Shown: positions 53,463 through 62,536, numbered from the stretch's first letter. The stretch: 64,000 bases of DNA from an uncultured Flavobacteriales bacterium (GCA_913062955.1 CAJXZP010000004.1:1-64000); one strand, 5' to 3'. Translations and numbers: made by a program. The notes: generated by a model not told the origin, from the letters alone.

Positions 53463-54916
53463 TTCTTTTCAGACTTATCCGTATTTTCATTTCGTTTTTC
53501 ATACTTCTCAATGAAATCTTCTAGTTGTTCGGCATTTAATTTTTTTGCGATAATTTTTTTATTCTCATCTAATAAGTATAATTGTGGGGTAGAATAAACA
53601 TCCCAGTAATCCCTGAAATTTAAACTATTCAATGTAGTCTTTCCATTCAATATTAACTGCTGTGCATTTTTATTAATGGTAGGATTATCAGAAACATTAA
53701 TCCATTCATATCCCTTTTCCTTTACAAACTTGACCCAGTCTTCATTTTCAAATTGATTTCCTACGGCAAAAATTTCTATTCCTTTCGATTTATTGGCCTT
53801 GTAAAATGTAACCAATTTCGGCATTTCCTTTTTGCAATGTCCACAATTTGGATCCCAAAAGAAAACCACCGTGTACTTAGCCTTCACCTCATTTAAAGAA
53901 ACCCAATTAGAATCCATATCCATCAATGTAAGGTTATCCGCTTTAACACCTAAAACAAGATTTTTTCGGGTATTATATAATTTCATAATATCCACTAATT
54001 GTTCATCTGATAACCACCAAGCTTTTCCTTTAGAGTAATAATTATCCGCTATGCAAACAAAAACAGCATCCATACCCATGATTTCAGATTTCTCATAATG
54101 GTTGGTACCGAATTGAACAATATACTTATACATTAAACTTGAATCCGCTACTTGACTCGTTAAATAATTAATGGCTTTACAAATAGAGTCCGGAGTTTGC
54201 GCAGTTAACTTAGTTAAATACGTTTCAATTTTTTGATTAATAACCGGGGTACGGATCAAGCGGTCATCCCTTAAATCTACATTATCCAAATAATGGTCAT
54301 GGTAATATCGAAAACGTTTTACATCATCTAACGAGCCATCTTCCTTTTCGAATTCAGGAACATTAATCTCATCTGAGGTTTTTAAAACCTTTGCGGCAAA
54401 TAAATCCTCATTTTTCGTTAAATAACCCGCCTTATATTTCTCGGCTTTCGTTTGAGCAACCTTTATTTCTGCGTCAATTTTTTCAACATTCGCTCCCTCT
54501 GCTTTCTTTTTTGCATTCAGGTCGGTCATCTTTTTTTGCATTTGAGTAACAAACTCCAAATACTCATAAAAGGCTTTATTTTCATCGGATACCTTTACCA
54601 CCATATTGGCTTCAGGTTGAACCAATTTAGTTTCCATAACAATTTTGGATTCATTTACAACCACCTGAAAATAGGTCTGATTATCGGGGAAAATAACCGC
54701 ATAAATTCCCCCAGGTTTCGTTTCATCCCCCACAAATCTAGCGATACCATTTGCATCAACATTTGTGGTGTCATTGTAATATAACTTTCCACCAAAGTAA
54801 TTTGCCAAGTAAACGGTTGTATCTGAAAGACCCGAAATTTTGAAGGTAAAGTCATGTTGAGCAAATGCCCCCAAAGCGAAAGAAAAAGCGAAAATGGACA
54901 GTAAGATTTTTTTCAT
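53459..54916 (-). CDS. TlpA-like thioredoxin-domain protein with N-terminal DUF4369-type domain
   Basis: 485 residues with signal peptide MKKILLSIFAFSFALGAFAQ. The N-terminal region resembles DUF4369 ('DFTFKISGLSDTTVYLANYF'). A long helical middle follows ('LEFVTQMQKKMTDLNAKKKA'), then a TlpA/AhpC-type thioredoxin domain with CxxC in 'VVFFWDPNCGHCKKEMPKLV' (about residues 350-370) and a conserved cis-Pro strand 'YSTPQLYLLDENKKI'. It probably works as a periplasmic thiol-disulfide reductase, for example in cytochrome or disulfide maturation. It has its own promoter at 54942-54973. Confidence 0.9.
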   Translation of the reverse strand: MKKILLSIFAFSFALGAFAQHDFTFKISGLSDTTVYLANYFGGKLYYNDTTNVDANGIARFVGDETKPGGIYAVIFPDNQTYFQVVVNESKIVMETKLVQPEANMVVKVSDENKAFYEYLEFVTQMQKKMTDLNAKKKAEGANVEKIDAEIKVAQTKAEKYKAGYLTKNEDLFAAKVLKTSDEINVPEFEKEDGSLDDVKRFRYYHDHYLDNVDLRDDRLIRTPVINQKIETYLTKLTAQTPDSICKAINYLTSQVADSSLMYKYIVQFGTNHYEKSEIMGMDAVFVCIADNYYSKGKAWWLSDEQLVDIMKLYNTRKNLVLGVKADNLTLMDMDSNWVSLNEVKAKYTVVFFWDPNCGHCKKEMPKLVTFYKANKSKGIEIFAVGNQFENEDWVKFVKEKGYEWINVSDNPTINKNAQQLILNGKTTLNSLNFRDYWDVYSTPQLYLLDENKKIIAKKLNAEQLEDFIEKYEKRNENTDKSEKN

Positions 54917-54941
54917 GTTGGTATTTTATATTTTTCAGTTA

Positions 54942-54973
54942 CAAACTTAATTTGTTATTGCTATTGACTCCAA
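54942..54973 (-). promoter_or_regulatory. Promoter of the TlpA-like gene
   Basis: On the minus strand TTG (54973-54971), 21-base spacer, TAAGTTTG (54949-54942), 26 bases upstream of the ATG at 54916. The 235-base gap to the divergent MbnP gene otherwise holds only AT-rich sequence and a second TATATTTG box (55085-55092, plus strand). Confidence 0.55.
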
Positions 54974-55151
54974 AAATGTAGATAAAATATCGGTCAATTT
55001 TGGCTTAACAATTCTTTAACAGCAAAAAAAAAGTTAAATTTTATTGAGGTAACTATTATCTCCAAATTTACGTCAATAGCATATTATATTTGTACCAATT
55101 CGTCTTGTAACTTTCTCACTGAACATTAAGAAGTACTAATACTTAAAAGTC

Positions 55152-55895
55152 ATGAAAATATATATCAAATTCGCCATCGCTATTCTAAGCATTTTGTGTT
55201 TTCATAGCTGTAAGGACTCCGATCCAGGACCATGTCCGGTAATTCCAAAAGAGCCCATTACACTCACCATCGATCAACTTTATGATGGCCAAGAATTAGA
55301 GTTTCATAAAATCTACCAAAGCACTCAATCCAACGACTTTTGGTTTACCAATAGCAAATTTTACCTTTCCAATATTGTCGCTGTAAAGGCGGATGGATCT
55401 AAAAAATTAATTGCCGATGTAGCCTTTATTAATTTTGTTCCCGAATCAAAATCAGTTACCATCCAAGGGGATATTGAAGAAGGTAGTTATACCGCTATTG
55501 AATTTGACCTAGGTGTTCGTCAGGACCTAAATGCTCAAGATCCAGCCACCTACAACTCTGATCATCCTTTAAGTATTTCAAAAGCCATGTATTGGACTTG
55601 GTCCACGCAGTATATTTTTTCGAAAACTGATGGATATAATATCGTTGGAACCGATACCACCACGTTTTTTATTCATACTGGAACGGAAGATTTGTATCGA
55701 CCAGGAATAAGTGTATCCCGTATATTCACAGTTGGTACAGGCGGAACAGATGTATCTATTAATTTTGATTTGCACACTTTGTTAAACCAGCCAGATTATA
55801 CTTTTGATCTCGTGGAAGATGGACAAAGTCATACATTAGACAATCTTCCTTTAGCCGTACATTACATGGATAACTTTACCCATGCATTTAACTAA
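55152..55895 (+). CDS. MbnP-family copper-associated lipoprotein
   Basis: 247 residues, lipoprotein signal 'IAILSILCFHSC' with the Cys at residue 19. The body is an MbnP-like domain: 'ITLTIDQLYDGQELEFHKIY', 'NSKFYLSNIVAVKADGSKKL', 'EEGSYTAIEFDLGVRQDLNA', 'SISKAMYWTWSTQYIFSKTD'. MbnP proteins bind copper and usually work with the di-haem enzyme MbnH, which modifies a Trp of MbnP. Here the overlapping downstream gene is a ruined MbnH, so MbnP has lost its usual partner at this locus. Its end overlaps the MbnH remnant by 14 bases. Confidence 0.88.
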   Translation: MKIYIKFAIAILSILCFHSCKDSDPGPCPVIPKEPITLTIDQLYDGQELEFHKIYQSTQSNDFWFTNSKFYLSNIVAVKADGSKKLIADVAFINFVPESKSVTIQGDIEEGSYTAIEFDLGVRQDLNAQDPATYNSDHPLSISKAMYWTWSTQYIFSKTDGYNIVGTDTTTFFIHTGTEDLYRPGISVSRIFTVGTGGTDVSINFDLHTLLNQPDYTFDLVEDGQSHTLDNLPLAVHYMDNFTHAFN

Positions 55896-56343
55896 ATGGG
55901 TTGCTGTATTTGGAGTTTCAATCCTTCTCTGCTCCTGCTTTAAGTAAAAGAAACCAATGGGTGAATAAGTTGTTGGCACACATGGCGGTTTTGGATTTAG
56001 AAATACTCCTTCATTCGTAAATACGGCATACAAATCATTCCTACATTCAGATGGAGGAATAAGATATTTAGAGCTCCAAATTTTATCCCCCATTAGTCCC
56101 CCCTAAGAAACGGGAAATGATTTTAATGCTATTAAAAAACTCCTTAAATCAGAAAGTCAATATATTACCGCACTCTATATGCATAATGAGTCGTTATCTC
56201 GTCTTAGAGACATTATTCATTTTCAGAAACGGGAGGAAGTTCGCATCCCAATAAAAGCAAAATGGATCCAACCCTTTACTCTATTAGAAAAAGAAAGCAT
56301 AGCACTTATTTGGTTCCTTAAATCTCTTACCGATGAACAATAG
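55882..56343 (+). pseudogene. Remnant of di-haem cytochrome c peroxidase-like MbnH
   Basis: Starting at ATG 55882 inside the end of the MbnP gene, one frame runs to TAG 56341-56343 with stops at 55945, 55966 and 56104. It keeps a lipoprotein signal ('WVAVFGVSILLCSC'), the motif 'GFRNTPSFVNTAYKSFLHSD' and 'GIRYLELQILSPI', like the 'RN.PSL.N.AY...F.HDGG...LE.Q' block of MauG/cytochrome c peroxidases. The end is 'LYMHNESLSRLRDIIHF' and 'LLEKESIALIWFLKSLTDEQ', like their 'YMHDG.L.TL..V.' and 'L...E...L..FLK.LTD' blocks. Both haem-binding CxxCH motifs are gone, so large internal deletions occurred in addition to nonsense mutations. Only about 154 of some 340 expected codons remain. Confidence 0.8.
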
Positions 56344-56354
56344 TAAAATTAAGG

Positions 56355-56388
56355 CATAAAAAAAGGTCAACCGATTGGTTGACCTTTA
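56355..56388 (-). terminator. Terminator of the cold shock gene
   Basis: AAAGGTCAACC / GGTTGACCTTT stem with a T-run on the minus strand, 22 bases after the cold shock protein stop. Confidence 0.85.
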
Positions 56389-56409
56389 GAATATAAAAAA
56401 AATTTATAC

Positions 56410-56601
56410 CTATGCCTTTTTTACGTTCACAGCGTTTAATCCTTTTCTACCTTCAGTTAGTTCGAACTCAACATCGTCATCTTCTCTGACTTCATCGATT
56501 AAACCTGATACGTGTACGAAATACTCTTTGTTAGATTCTTCGTCAACAATGAAACCAAAACCTTTGGTGTCATTGAAAAATTTTACTTTTCCTTTGTTCA
56601 T
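56410..56601 (-). CDS. Cold shock domain protein (CspA family)
   Basis: 63 residues from ATG 56601, chosen because the conserved domain begins there ('MNKGKVKFFNDTKGFGFIVD'); an extended frame to 56622 would add seven residues not seen in the family. RNP1-like 'KGFGFI' and RNP2-like 'EYFVHVSGL' bind single-stranded RNA and DNA. It acts as an RNA chaperone. A TAAATTTG box (minus strand, 56627-56620) is a candidate -7 element, 19 bases upstream. Confidence 0.95.
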   Translation of the reverse strand: MNKGKVKFFNDTKGFGFIVDEESNKEYFVHVSGLIDEVREDDDVEFELTEGRKGLNAVNVKKA

Positions 56602-56717
56602 TATAATTGTATTAAAAAGCAAATTTAATCTTTAAATCGATGCAGACAGAATTTTAGCAAAAAAAAAAAATAATATAACTTAAAGATCCTCAACACCCTA
56701 GGTTTGTCCTCGAAAAA

Positions 56718-57590
56718 CTATCTTGAAGTTTGGGTCATATCCTCAGCAACCACTAAAATATAATCACCCATTTCAGCATATTCTTCCTTAAATTCTAATT
56801 CTCCGGACCCCGAAACACTACTAATTGTGATTACCTCTAAGCCTGATTTTGCATTTTTCAAATACCAGTAAATCCCCCCGTAATGAGCGGAATGAAAATC
56901 ACCTTGGAAATGAATAAATGGCGTTTTCTTTTCCAAGTTCTTCAAAATAAAATGGGCCATCGTTGCATCTTTAACCGATTGTGCTTTAGCCATTTTCATG
57001 GCTCCCGGACCTCCTTTACCATGACCAAAATCCATTTCCATCATTTTCATTACACTGGGGTTGGTGGTATCAAAAACCATAGGTAACGGCATCATTAACT
57101 TCTTCGCCTCTTCCGATAAATCCTCCAATCCTTCAAAACCTTTTTTATTCACCACTGCGGCATACCTTCTTGGGATATTCGTAGCGACAAAATTCAATTT
57201 GTTGGTATACGCAAATTCCAATAATGGCTTATAATCTGTTTTATAATTATCCCATAATCTTGCCTCTTTCTCAAAGTCCTTTTGACGAATAACCCCGGCA
57301 AAATACTCGTTAATTAAAAGCTGATTATCCGATTCGAACATCTCCGCTCCTAAGGTTAATTTTCCAGTTTCAGCAAATAATGCTTGGGTTACTTTTAATT
57401 GTATCCAATGAATAATAGGATCGGTATGCTGTTCTCCAAATAAGATAACGTCTGATTTTTTAACCTTCCCTACGATATCGGAAACTCGCACTTCTTTTCC
57501 TTTTTTATTATAGATTTTATAAGCTACCTGAGCATATGAAAATTGCACCATAACCAATAATATGGCTAATAGACTTATTCTTGTTTTCAT
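56718..57590 (-). CDS. ChaN-family (haem-binding uptake, Tiki superfamily) protein
   Basis: 290 residues with signal peptide MKTRISLLAILLVMVQFSYAQ. The ChaN domain is clear: 'KSDVILFGEQHTDPIIHWIQ' (about residues 47-66), 'LTLGAEMFESDNQLLINEYF', 'FVATNIPRRYAAVVNKKGFE' and 'KTPFIHFQGDFHSAHYGGIY'. ChaN proteins bind haem or have a TIKI-like fold; the one here is secreted and may serve iron or haem uptake. It lies 98 bases after the second M1 peptidase gene on the same strand. Confidence 0.92.
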   Translation of the reverse strand: MKTRISLLAILLVMVQFSYAQVAYKIYNKKGKEVRVSDIVGKVKKSDVILFGEQHTDPIIHWIQLKVTQALFAETGKLTLGAEMFESDNQLLINEYFAGVIRQKDFEKEARLWDNYKTDYKPLLEFAYTNKLNFVATNIPRRYAAVVNKKGFEGLEDLSEEAKKLMMPLPMVFDTTNPSVMKMMEMDFGHGKGGPGAMKMAKAQSVKDATMAHFILKNLEKKTPFIHFQGDFHSAHYGGIYWYLKNAKSGLEVITISSVSGSGELEFKEEYAEMGDYILVVAEDMTQTSR

Positions 57591-57594
57591 TCTT

Positions 57595-57684
57595 TTACTT
57601 TGTGAAATGAGAAATTAATTGAACCCCAACCAGTAATGCAACAGCAATAAGTAAAATTACTAAAGTGGCTTTATTATTTTTCAC
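57595..57684 (-). CDS. 29-residue single-pass membrane peptide (candidate)
   Basis: GTG 57684 to TAA 57595-57597 encodes 29 residues with one hydrophobic helix ('ATLVILLIAVALLVGVQLIS') flanked by Lys. It fills the gap between the M1 peptidase and ChaN genes on the same strand. There is no ATG and no clear ribosome binding site, so it is only a candidate. Confidence 0.35.
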   Translation of the reverse strand: MKNNKATLVILLIAVALLVGVQLISHFTK

Positions 57685-57687
57685 GGA

Positions 57688-59568
57688 TTATTTTTTATTC
57701 TTTTTTGATTTCGATTTTTTCTTCTTCCTTTTTCGATCCTTTTTTGTAAGCTCATGTTCTACTTTAGGTGCTCTAGGGAACAGGTTATTCTCTAGATTTA
57801 CATCGGCCAACATCATTTGAGGATCTAGGGTGATAGAAGCTATTTCACGTATTGAAAACCCTACGTTAAAACTATATTCGGGTTGTACCCAAATCCAAGA
57901 ATTTAAGGTTTCAGAATCCGTGGTTTTCCCGCCTCGCATTTGTCTTAGCGGAATGTAAATAGAATGAGTTTCTCCATTTTTCAACTTAATTTCCAAATCA
58001 ATGGGCATTGGAAAATCAGATTCATTTCTCAAAGTCACTACCGTTTTCCCTTCCACTTCCGCATAAGCTACCGAATAATCAATTCGATGTAAGGTATTTA
58101 CCCAATGCTCAAAAAACCAATCTAACTCCATGTCAGATTCCAACTCCATAATTCTCAATAGATCATTAGGTGTTGGATGTTTAAATTTCCATTCCTCAAA
58201 ATACCGAAGTATCGCCCGGTAATAGGTTTCATCTCCTACAATATAACGTAACATGTTCTGGGTAACAGCCCCTTTGGAATAGGCACTAATACTATACACA
58301 CGATTATAATTATACAAATCACCAGGGGTGGCTAATGGCTCATCCTTATCGCCCCATCTGGTGGCCAATGCCCGGTAATTTTTATACGAGCTTTCTAAAA
58401 AACCAACACCATTTAAAGAATCTAACTTGTCCATCGCAAATTCCTCGGCATATGTGGTCATGCCTTCATCCATCCAAGGAAATCTGTACTCATTGGTTCC
58501 CAAAACACCATAGTACCAATTATGAATACTCTCATGGGTAATTAAACCCAACATGCTATGACGAGTACCGTGACCTCTGACCATGGTACACATTGGATAT
58601 TCCATACCTCCATCACCTCCTTGGATCACCGAAAAATCGGAATAGGGATACCTTCCAAAAGTAGTATTAGTGATTTTAAACATTTCTACCACATCCGACT
58701 GAATATCTTTCCATTGTTGGGCTAAAGTATCCGTTTGGTAAAAGAAATGTAACTGTAAACTATCATCTACCGCAATGACATCATGTTGGTAATCCGGATC
58801 TGCAGCCCATCCAAAATCGTGTACATTTTCTGCTCTAAAATGCCATTCTAATTTCTCTTGACCCGAATTAGCTGAACCATATCCGTGTCCTACTTCTTCT
58901 GGGTTTAATACCACACCTGTTCCTGCAATCACATAGCTAGAATCCATGGTAATTGTGACGTCAAAGTCGCCCCATACCCCATAAAACTCTCTACCTACAT
59001 ATTCATTCGCATGCCATCCATCTTTGTCGTATTCCGCTAACTTAGGATACCATTGAGTCATGGTATATTCAATACCTTCCATGTTATCTCTCCCGGAACG
59101 TCTAATTTGTTTGGGTACCTGTGAAACAAACTCCATTTTAAATACGGTCGATTCATTAGGCGCAATAGGCTGAGCTAAAACCGCTGTTAAAATGGTTCCT
59201 TCAATAGTGAATCCCACTTTCTTACCGTCCTGCATCAGTGATTTAACATCCTGAAAACCAATTTCATTCGCAGTCAATTTTGAAATACGATCTTTCACTC
59301 TACGATCCGGATCTGCAATTGTACGACTTCTTACATCCATCATACTCCCGGGTTGAAACGCATTGAAATACAAATGATAATAAACCTTATAAAGGGTATC
59401 CGGTGAATTATTAGTATACGTTAACTCCTGTTTTCCAATTACCTGATGGTTATTTGTATTCAGTTCAACGGTCATGACGTACGACACTTTTTGTTGCCAA
59501 TACGATTGCGCCACTGCCGTTTGAAAAAGACTAAAAAAAGCCAAAGCGGCTAGACAAATTTTCTGCAT
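57688..59568 (-). CDS. M1-family metallopeptidase
   Basis: 626 residues with signal peptide ending 'FQTAVAQS'. An N-terminal beta-domain ('SYVMTVELNTNNHQVIGKQE') precedes the catalytic domain with the GxMEN-like 'GGDGGMEYPMCTMV' and zinc motif 'HESIHNWYYGVLGTNEYRFP', with the third zinc ligand Glu exactly 18 residues later ('DEGM'). It lacks the LTA4H-type C-terminal domain of the other M1 peptidase in this window. The last 25 residues are very basic ('KKDRKRKKKKSKSKKNKK'), which is unusual and may help anchor it to acidic surfaces. Secreted or periplasmic. Confidence 0.93.
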   Translation of the reverse strand: MQKICLAALAFFSLFQTAVAQSYWQQKVSYVMTVELNTNNHQVIGKQELTYTNNSPDTLYKVYYHLYFNAFQPGSMMDVRSRTIADPDRRVKDRISKLTANEIGFQDVKSLMQDGKKVGFTIEGTILTAVLAQPIAPNESTVFKMEFVSQVPKQIRRSGRDNMEGIEYTMTQWYPKLAEYDKDGWHANEYVGREFYGVWGDFDVTITMDSSYVIAGTGVVLNPEEVGHGYGSANSGQEKLEWHFRAENVHDFGWAADPDYQHDVIAVDDSLQLHFFYQTDTLAQQWKDIQSDVVEMFKITNTTFGRYPYSDFSVIQGGDGGMEYPMCTMVRGHGTRHSMLGLITHESIHNWYYGVLGTNEYRFPWMDEGMTTYAEEFAMDKLDSLNGVGFLESSYKNYRALATRWGDKDEPLATPGDLYNYNRVYSISAYSKGAVTQNMLRYIVGDETYYRAILRYFEEWKFKHPTPNDLLRIMELESDMELDWFFEHWVNTLHRIDYSVAYAEVEGKTVVTLRNESDFPMPIDLEIKLKNGETHSIYIPLRQMRGGKTTDSETLNSWIWVQPEYSFNVGFSIREIASITLDPQMMLADVNLENNLFPRAPKVEHELTKKDRKRKKKKSKSKKNKK

Positions 59569-59655
59569 AATTGAATTTTTATTTGGGTGCCGAAGATAGA
59601 ATTTTAAAGCAGGTTGTAAACTCCGTTGGTGTAAAAGAAGTCACTTATTTAAGTC

Positions 59656-60162
59656 TCAATATGAGATCTTTCTTATACCGTAAATAAACTCATCGAAAAA
59701 CTTTCCATTTTTGAAAAATGTACCTTTAATAAACGCCTCTTGTTGGAAACCAGCCTTTTCTAATACACGTTTAGAGCCTTCATTATAGCCATAAGGGCGA
59801 CCAAAAATCCGAACAATATCAAAAGTTTCAAATCCATACCCCACCATTAATCCAATGGCTTGGGTCATGATACCCTTCCCCCAGAATGGCTCCCCTAACC
59901 AGTAGCCCAACTCCATGTTCTTTGCATATACATCCTCTTGTTTATGCAAACCAATTCCACCCACCACCGTTTCATCGATAGTAATGGCCATAATTTGAAT
60001 TGGATCATGATTCGAAGCCATTTCAATAAAGCTTTTGGCGTGTTCTTTCGTATATGGGTAAGGAAACCCATTGGTCAAATTATCCGATATATTTTTATTG
60101 TTCGCATAGTGTCTTAAACTCTCTGCATCACTTTCTTTAAATGGTCTTAATTGGAAGTTCAT
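59656..60162 (-). CDS. GNAT-family N-acetyltransferase
   Basis: 168 residues from ATG 60162; an upstream TTG at 60183 is less likely. The RimJ/RimL-like pattern is 'NFQLRPFKESDAESLRHYAN', 'MELGYWLGEPFWGKGIMTQA' (acetyl-CoA region, about residues 91-110) and 'VRIFGRPYGYNEGSKRVLEK', 'AGFQQEAFIKGTFFKNGKF'. The acceptor may be a ribosomal protein, small amine or toxin. Divergent from the aminotransferase gene, with a clear promoter for the latter between them. Confidence 0.9.
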   Translation of the reverse strand: MNFQLRPFKESDAESLRHYANNKNISDNLTNGFPYPYTKEHAKSFIEMASNHDPIQIMAITIDETVVGGIGLHKQEDVYAKNMELGYWLGEPFWGKGIMTQAIGLMVGYGFETFDIVRIFGRPYGYNEGSKRVLEKAGFQQEAFIKGTFFKNGKFFDEFIYGIRKISY

Positions 60163-60251
60163 TTTGATCGTATATGTGCTCAAAAATAAAATTTAATTTC
60201 CGCTTCAAAACGTATTCTATTCGACTCCCATTAAAAACACCAAATATCACT

Positions 60252-60280
60252 TTGTACTACCTATAATCGTGTTACTTTTG
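60252..60280 (+). promoter_or_regulatory. Promoter of the aminotransferase/kinase operon
   Basis: TTG at 60252-60254, 18-base spacer, TACTTTTG at 60273-60280, then 20 bases to ATG 60301. It matches the Bacteroidota consensus. Confidence 0.65.
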
Positions 60281-60300
60281 AGAACTTCAAAATTGCGAAT

Positions 60301-61497
60301 ATGAGTTCAAATGTTTCCAACCGGGTAAAAAACCTAAGTGAGTCAGCAACCCTTGCTATGGCTGCAAAAAGCCGTGAATTAAAAGCACAGGGACTAGATA
60401 TTATTAGCCTAAGTTTAGGGGAACCTGACTTTGACACTCCCGACTTTATAAAGGAAGCGGCAAAGGAAGCCATTGAAAACAATTTCACTCATTACCCACC
60501 AGTAAACGGTTATCAAGATGTTCGAGAGGCTATTTCCTTAAAATTTAAAAGAGATAACAATCTGGATTATCCACCGGAGAATATTTTGATTTCTACAGGA
60601 GCTAAACAATCCTTAATGAATGTGTTTTTGAGTTTGGTAAATCCAGGGGATGAAGTTCTTTTACCTGCACCTTTTTGGGTAAGTTATTCCGCCATGGCTG
60701 AATTTTCGGGGGCCAAGCAAATTATTATTGAAACTTCTATTGAATCGGATTTTAAAATAACTCCGGATCAATTAAGGGCCAACCTAACAGCCAATAGTAA
60801 ATTAATGGTTTTTAGTTCTCCTTGTAACCCTAGCGGAAGCGTGTATTTAAGGGAAGAATTAGAAGCTTTAGCGGATGTTATTGCGGAATACGAAAACTTA
60901 TATGTGATTTCGGATGAAATCTACGAACATATCAATTTTACCGGACAACATGCCAGTATAGGGACCATTGAAAAAATTAAAGACCGGGTGATTACCGTGA
61001 ATGGTTTGGCCAAGGGTTTTGCGATGACAGGATGGAGATTAGGATATATTGGTGCCCCTCAATGGATTATTAAGGCGGCTTCAAAAATTCAAGGCCAATT
61101 TACATCTGGTGCAAATACCATTGCTCAAAAAGCAGCCAAAGCAGCCGTTTTAGCAGATCCTTCCGTAACTCACGAAATGAGAGACACCTTTTTGAGAAGG
61201 AGAAATTTAATCCTTCGGGAACTAAATACAATTGCGGGTTTGAAAGTGAATGTTCCGCAAGGTGCCTTTTACGTTTTCCCAGATATTTCCAGTTATTTTG
61301 GCAAATCAAGTCAAGAGGGCATCATACATAATGCAACGGAATTGTGCATCTATTTATTATCTGAGGCCAAAGTGGCCTTGGTTACTGGAGATGCTTTTGG
61401 GAACCCCAATTGCTTACGTATAAGTTACGCTACCAGTGATGAAATTTTATTGGATGCCTGTAATAGAATAAAAACAGCACTTCAAAAACTATACTAG
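60301..61497 (+). CDS. Pyridoxal-phosphate aspartate aminotransferase (class I)
   Basis: 398 residues, the usual size of class I fold-type I aminotransferases. It interconverts aspartate and oxaloacetate with 2-oxoglutarate and glutamate in the cytoplasm. Signatures: 'IISLSLGEPDFDTPDFIKEA', 'FSSPCNPSGSVYLREELEAL', the phosphate-binding 'YVISDEIYEHINFTGQHASI', and the PLP Lys in 'NGLAKGFAMTGWRLGYIGAP' (about residues 236-255). The next gene overlaps by one base, so the two are translated together. The substrate could be another amino acid, but the match to aspartate aminotransferases is strong. Confidence 0.92.
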   Translation: MSSNVSNRVKNLSESATLAMAAKSRELKAQGLDIISLSLGEPDFDTPDFIKEAAKEAIENNFTHYPPVNGYQDVREAISLKFKRDNNLDYPPENILISTGAKQSLMNVFLSLVNPGDEVLLPAPFWVSYSAMAEFSGAKQIIIETSIESDFKITPDQLRANLTANSKLMVFSSPCNPSGSVYLREELEALADVIAEYENLYVISDEIYEHINFTGQHASIGTIEKIKDRVITVNGLAKGFAMTGWRLGYIGAPQWIIKAASKIQGQFTSGANTIAQKAAKAAVLADPSVTHEMRDTFLRRRNLILRELNTIAGLKVNVPQGAFYVFPDISSYFGKSSQEGIIHNATELCIYLLSEAKVALVTGDAFGNPNCLRISYATSDEILLDACNRIKTALQKLY

Positions 61498-62489
61498 TGA
61501 ATCCGCAATTAATCAATCAAGTATTCGAATCATTTACTTCGCTCAACGCTTTGGTTATTGGGGATGTAATGATCGACTCTTATCTTTTTGGTAACGTAGA
61601 TAGAATTTCACCAGAAGCACCGGTACCGGTGGTTTCAGTAACGGAGAAGGACCATCGTTTAGGGGGAGCTGCTAATGTAGCTCTAAACATAAAAGCATTG
61701 GGAGCCAACCCTATTTTATGTTGTGTAGTAGGACAGGATCATAATGCGACTGTCTTCCATTCTTTAATGAGTGCGCATGATTTAAGTACGGTAGGGGTTC
61801 ATAAGGATGCTTCCCGACCCACTACTGTTAAAACCCGTGTGATTAGTAATAACCAACAAATGCTTCGTATTGATGAAGAGGATGCCTCCAATTTGAACGA
61901 AAATGTAGTGAATGAAATGATTAAAAAAATTCATCATTTACTAGATACCATGAAAATTGATGTCATCATTTTTGAGGATTATGATAAAGGATTAATATCT
62001 TCAAAATTAATAGAATCTGTCGTTGTCAAAGCAAATACCCTAAATATCCCGACTACTGTAGACCCGAAGAAACGGAATTTTTTAGACTATAAAAATGTAT
62101 CCTTATTCAAACCCAATTTAAAGGAGTTAAGAGAAGGCCTAAATATTCATGTTGATCCTTCTGACATGGATAGTCTTCAAACAGGAATTGATTTGTTAAG
62201 AACCCAATTAGGATGTAAAGATGCTTTAGTTACACTTTCTGAATATGGGATGTTTGTTACCCAGGGTCATCTTCACGAAATTGTTCCTGCACACATCCGG
62301 AATATTGCAGATGTATCAGGTGCGGGAGACACCGTTATTTCCGTTGCTTCGTTAGCAATTGCAGCAGGCATGGATACCATTTTCGCTACGAAACTGGCCA
62401 ATTTAGCGGGGGGAATGGTTTGCGAAAAAGTAGGTGTTGTTCCCATTGATGGTAATTTACTAAAATCGGAAGCATTACGCTTAGCCTAA
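61497..62489 (+). CDS. PfkB-family carbohydrate kinase (RfaE1/HldE-like)
   Basis: 330 residues, starting at GTG 61497 that overlaps the preceding stop by one base. 'VIGDVMIDSYLFGNVDRISP' and 'EAPVPVVSV' near the N-terminus, 'RLGGAANVALNIKALGANPI', and the catalytic 'DVSGAGDTVISVASLAIAAG' are characteristic of the RfaE1/HldE N-terminal domain, which phosphorylates heptose-7-phosphate at C1 for LPS core. There is no nucleotidyltransferase domain. Whether the substrate is heptose or another sugar is uncertain. Confidence 0.85.
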   Translation: MNPQLINQVFESFTSLNALVIGDVMIDSYLFGNVDRISPEAPVPVVSVTEKDHRLGGAANVALNIKALGANPILCCVVGQDHNATVFHSLMSAHDLSTVGVHKDASRPTTVKTRVISNNQQMLRIDEEDASNLNENVVNEMIKKIHHLLDTMKIDVIIFEDYDKGLISSKLIESVVVKANTLNIPTTVDPKKRNFLDYKNVSLFKPNLKELREGLNIHVDPSDMDSLQTGIDLLRTQLGCKDALVTLSEYGMFVTQGHLHEIVPAHIRNIADVSGAGDTVISVASLAIAAGMDTIFATKLANLAGGMVCEKVGVVPIDGNLLKSEALRLA

Positions 62490-62507
62490 AAGCAGAAAAA
62501 GTTCCAC

Positions 62508-62536
62508 CTCCCGGTGAAACTTCATCTTTTCTTTAC
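62508..62536 (+). terminator. Weak terminator after the kinase gene
   Basis: GTTCCACC / GGTGAAAC stem (one G-T pair) with a CTCC-type loop, followed by TTCATCTTTT. Symmetry is good but the T-run is broken. Confidence 0.4.
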
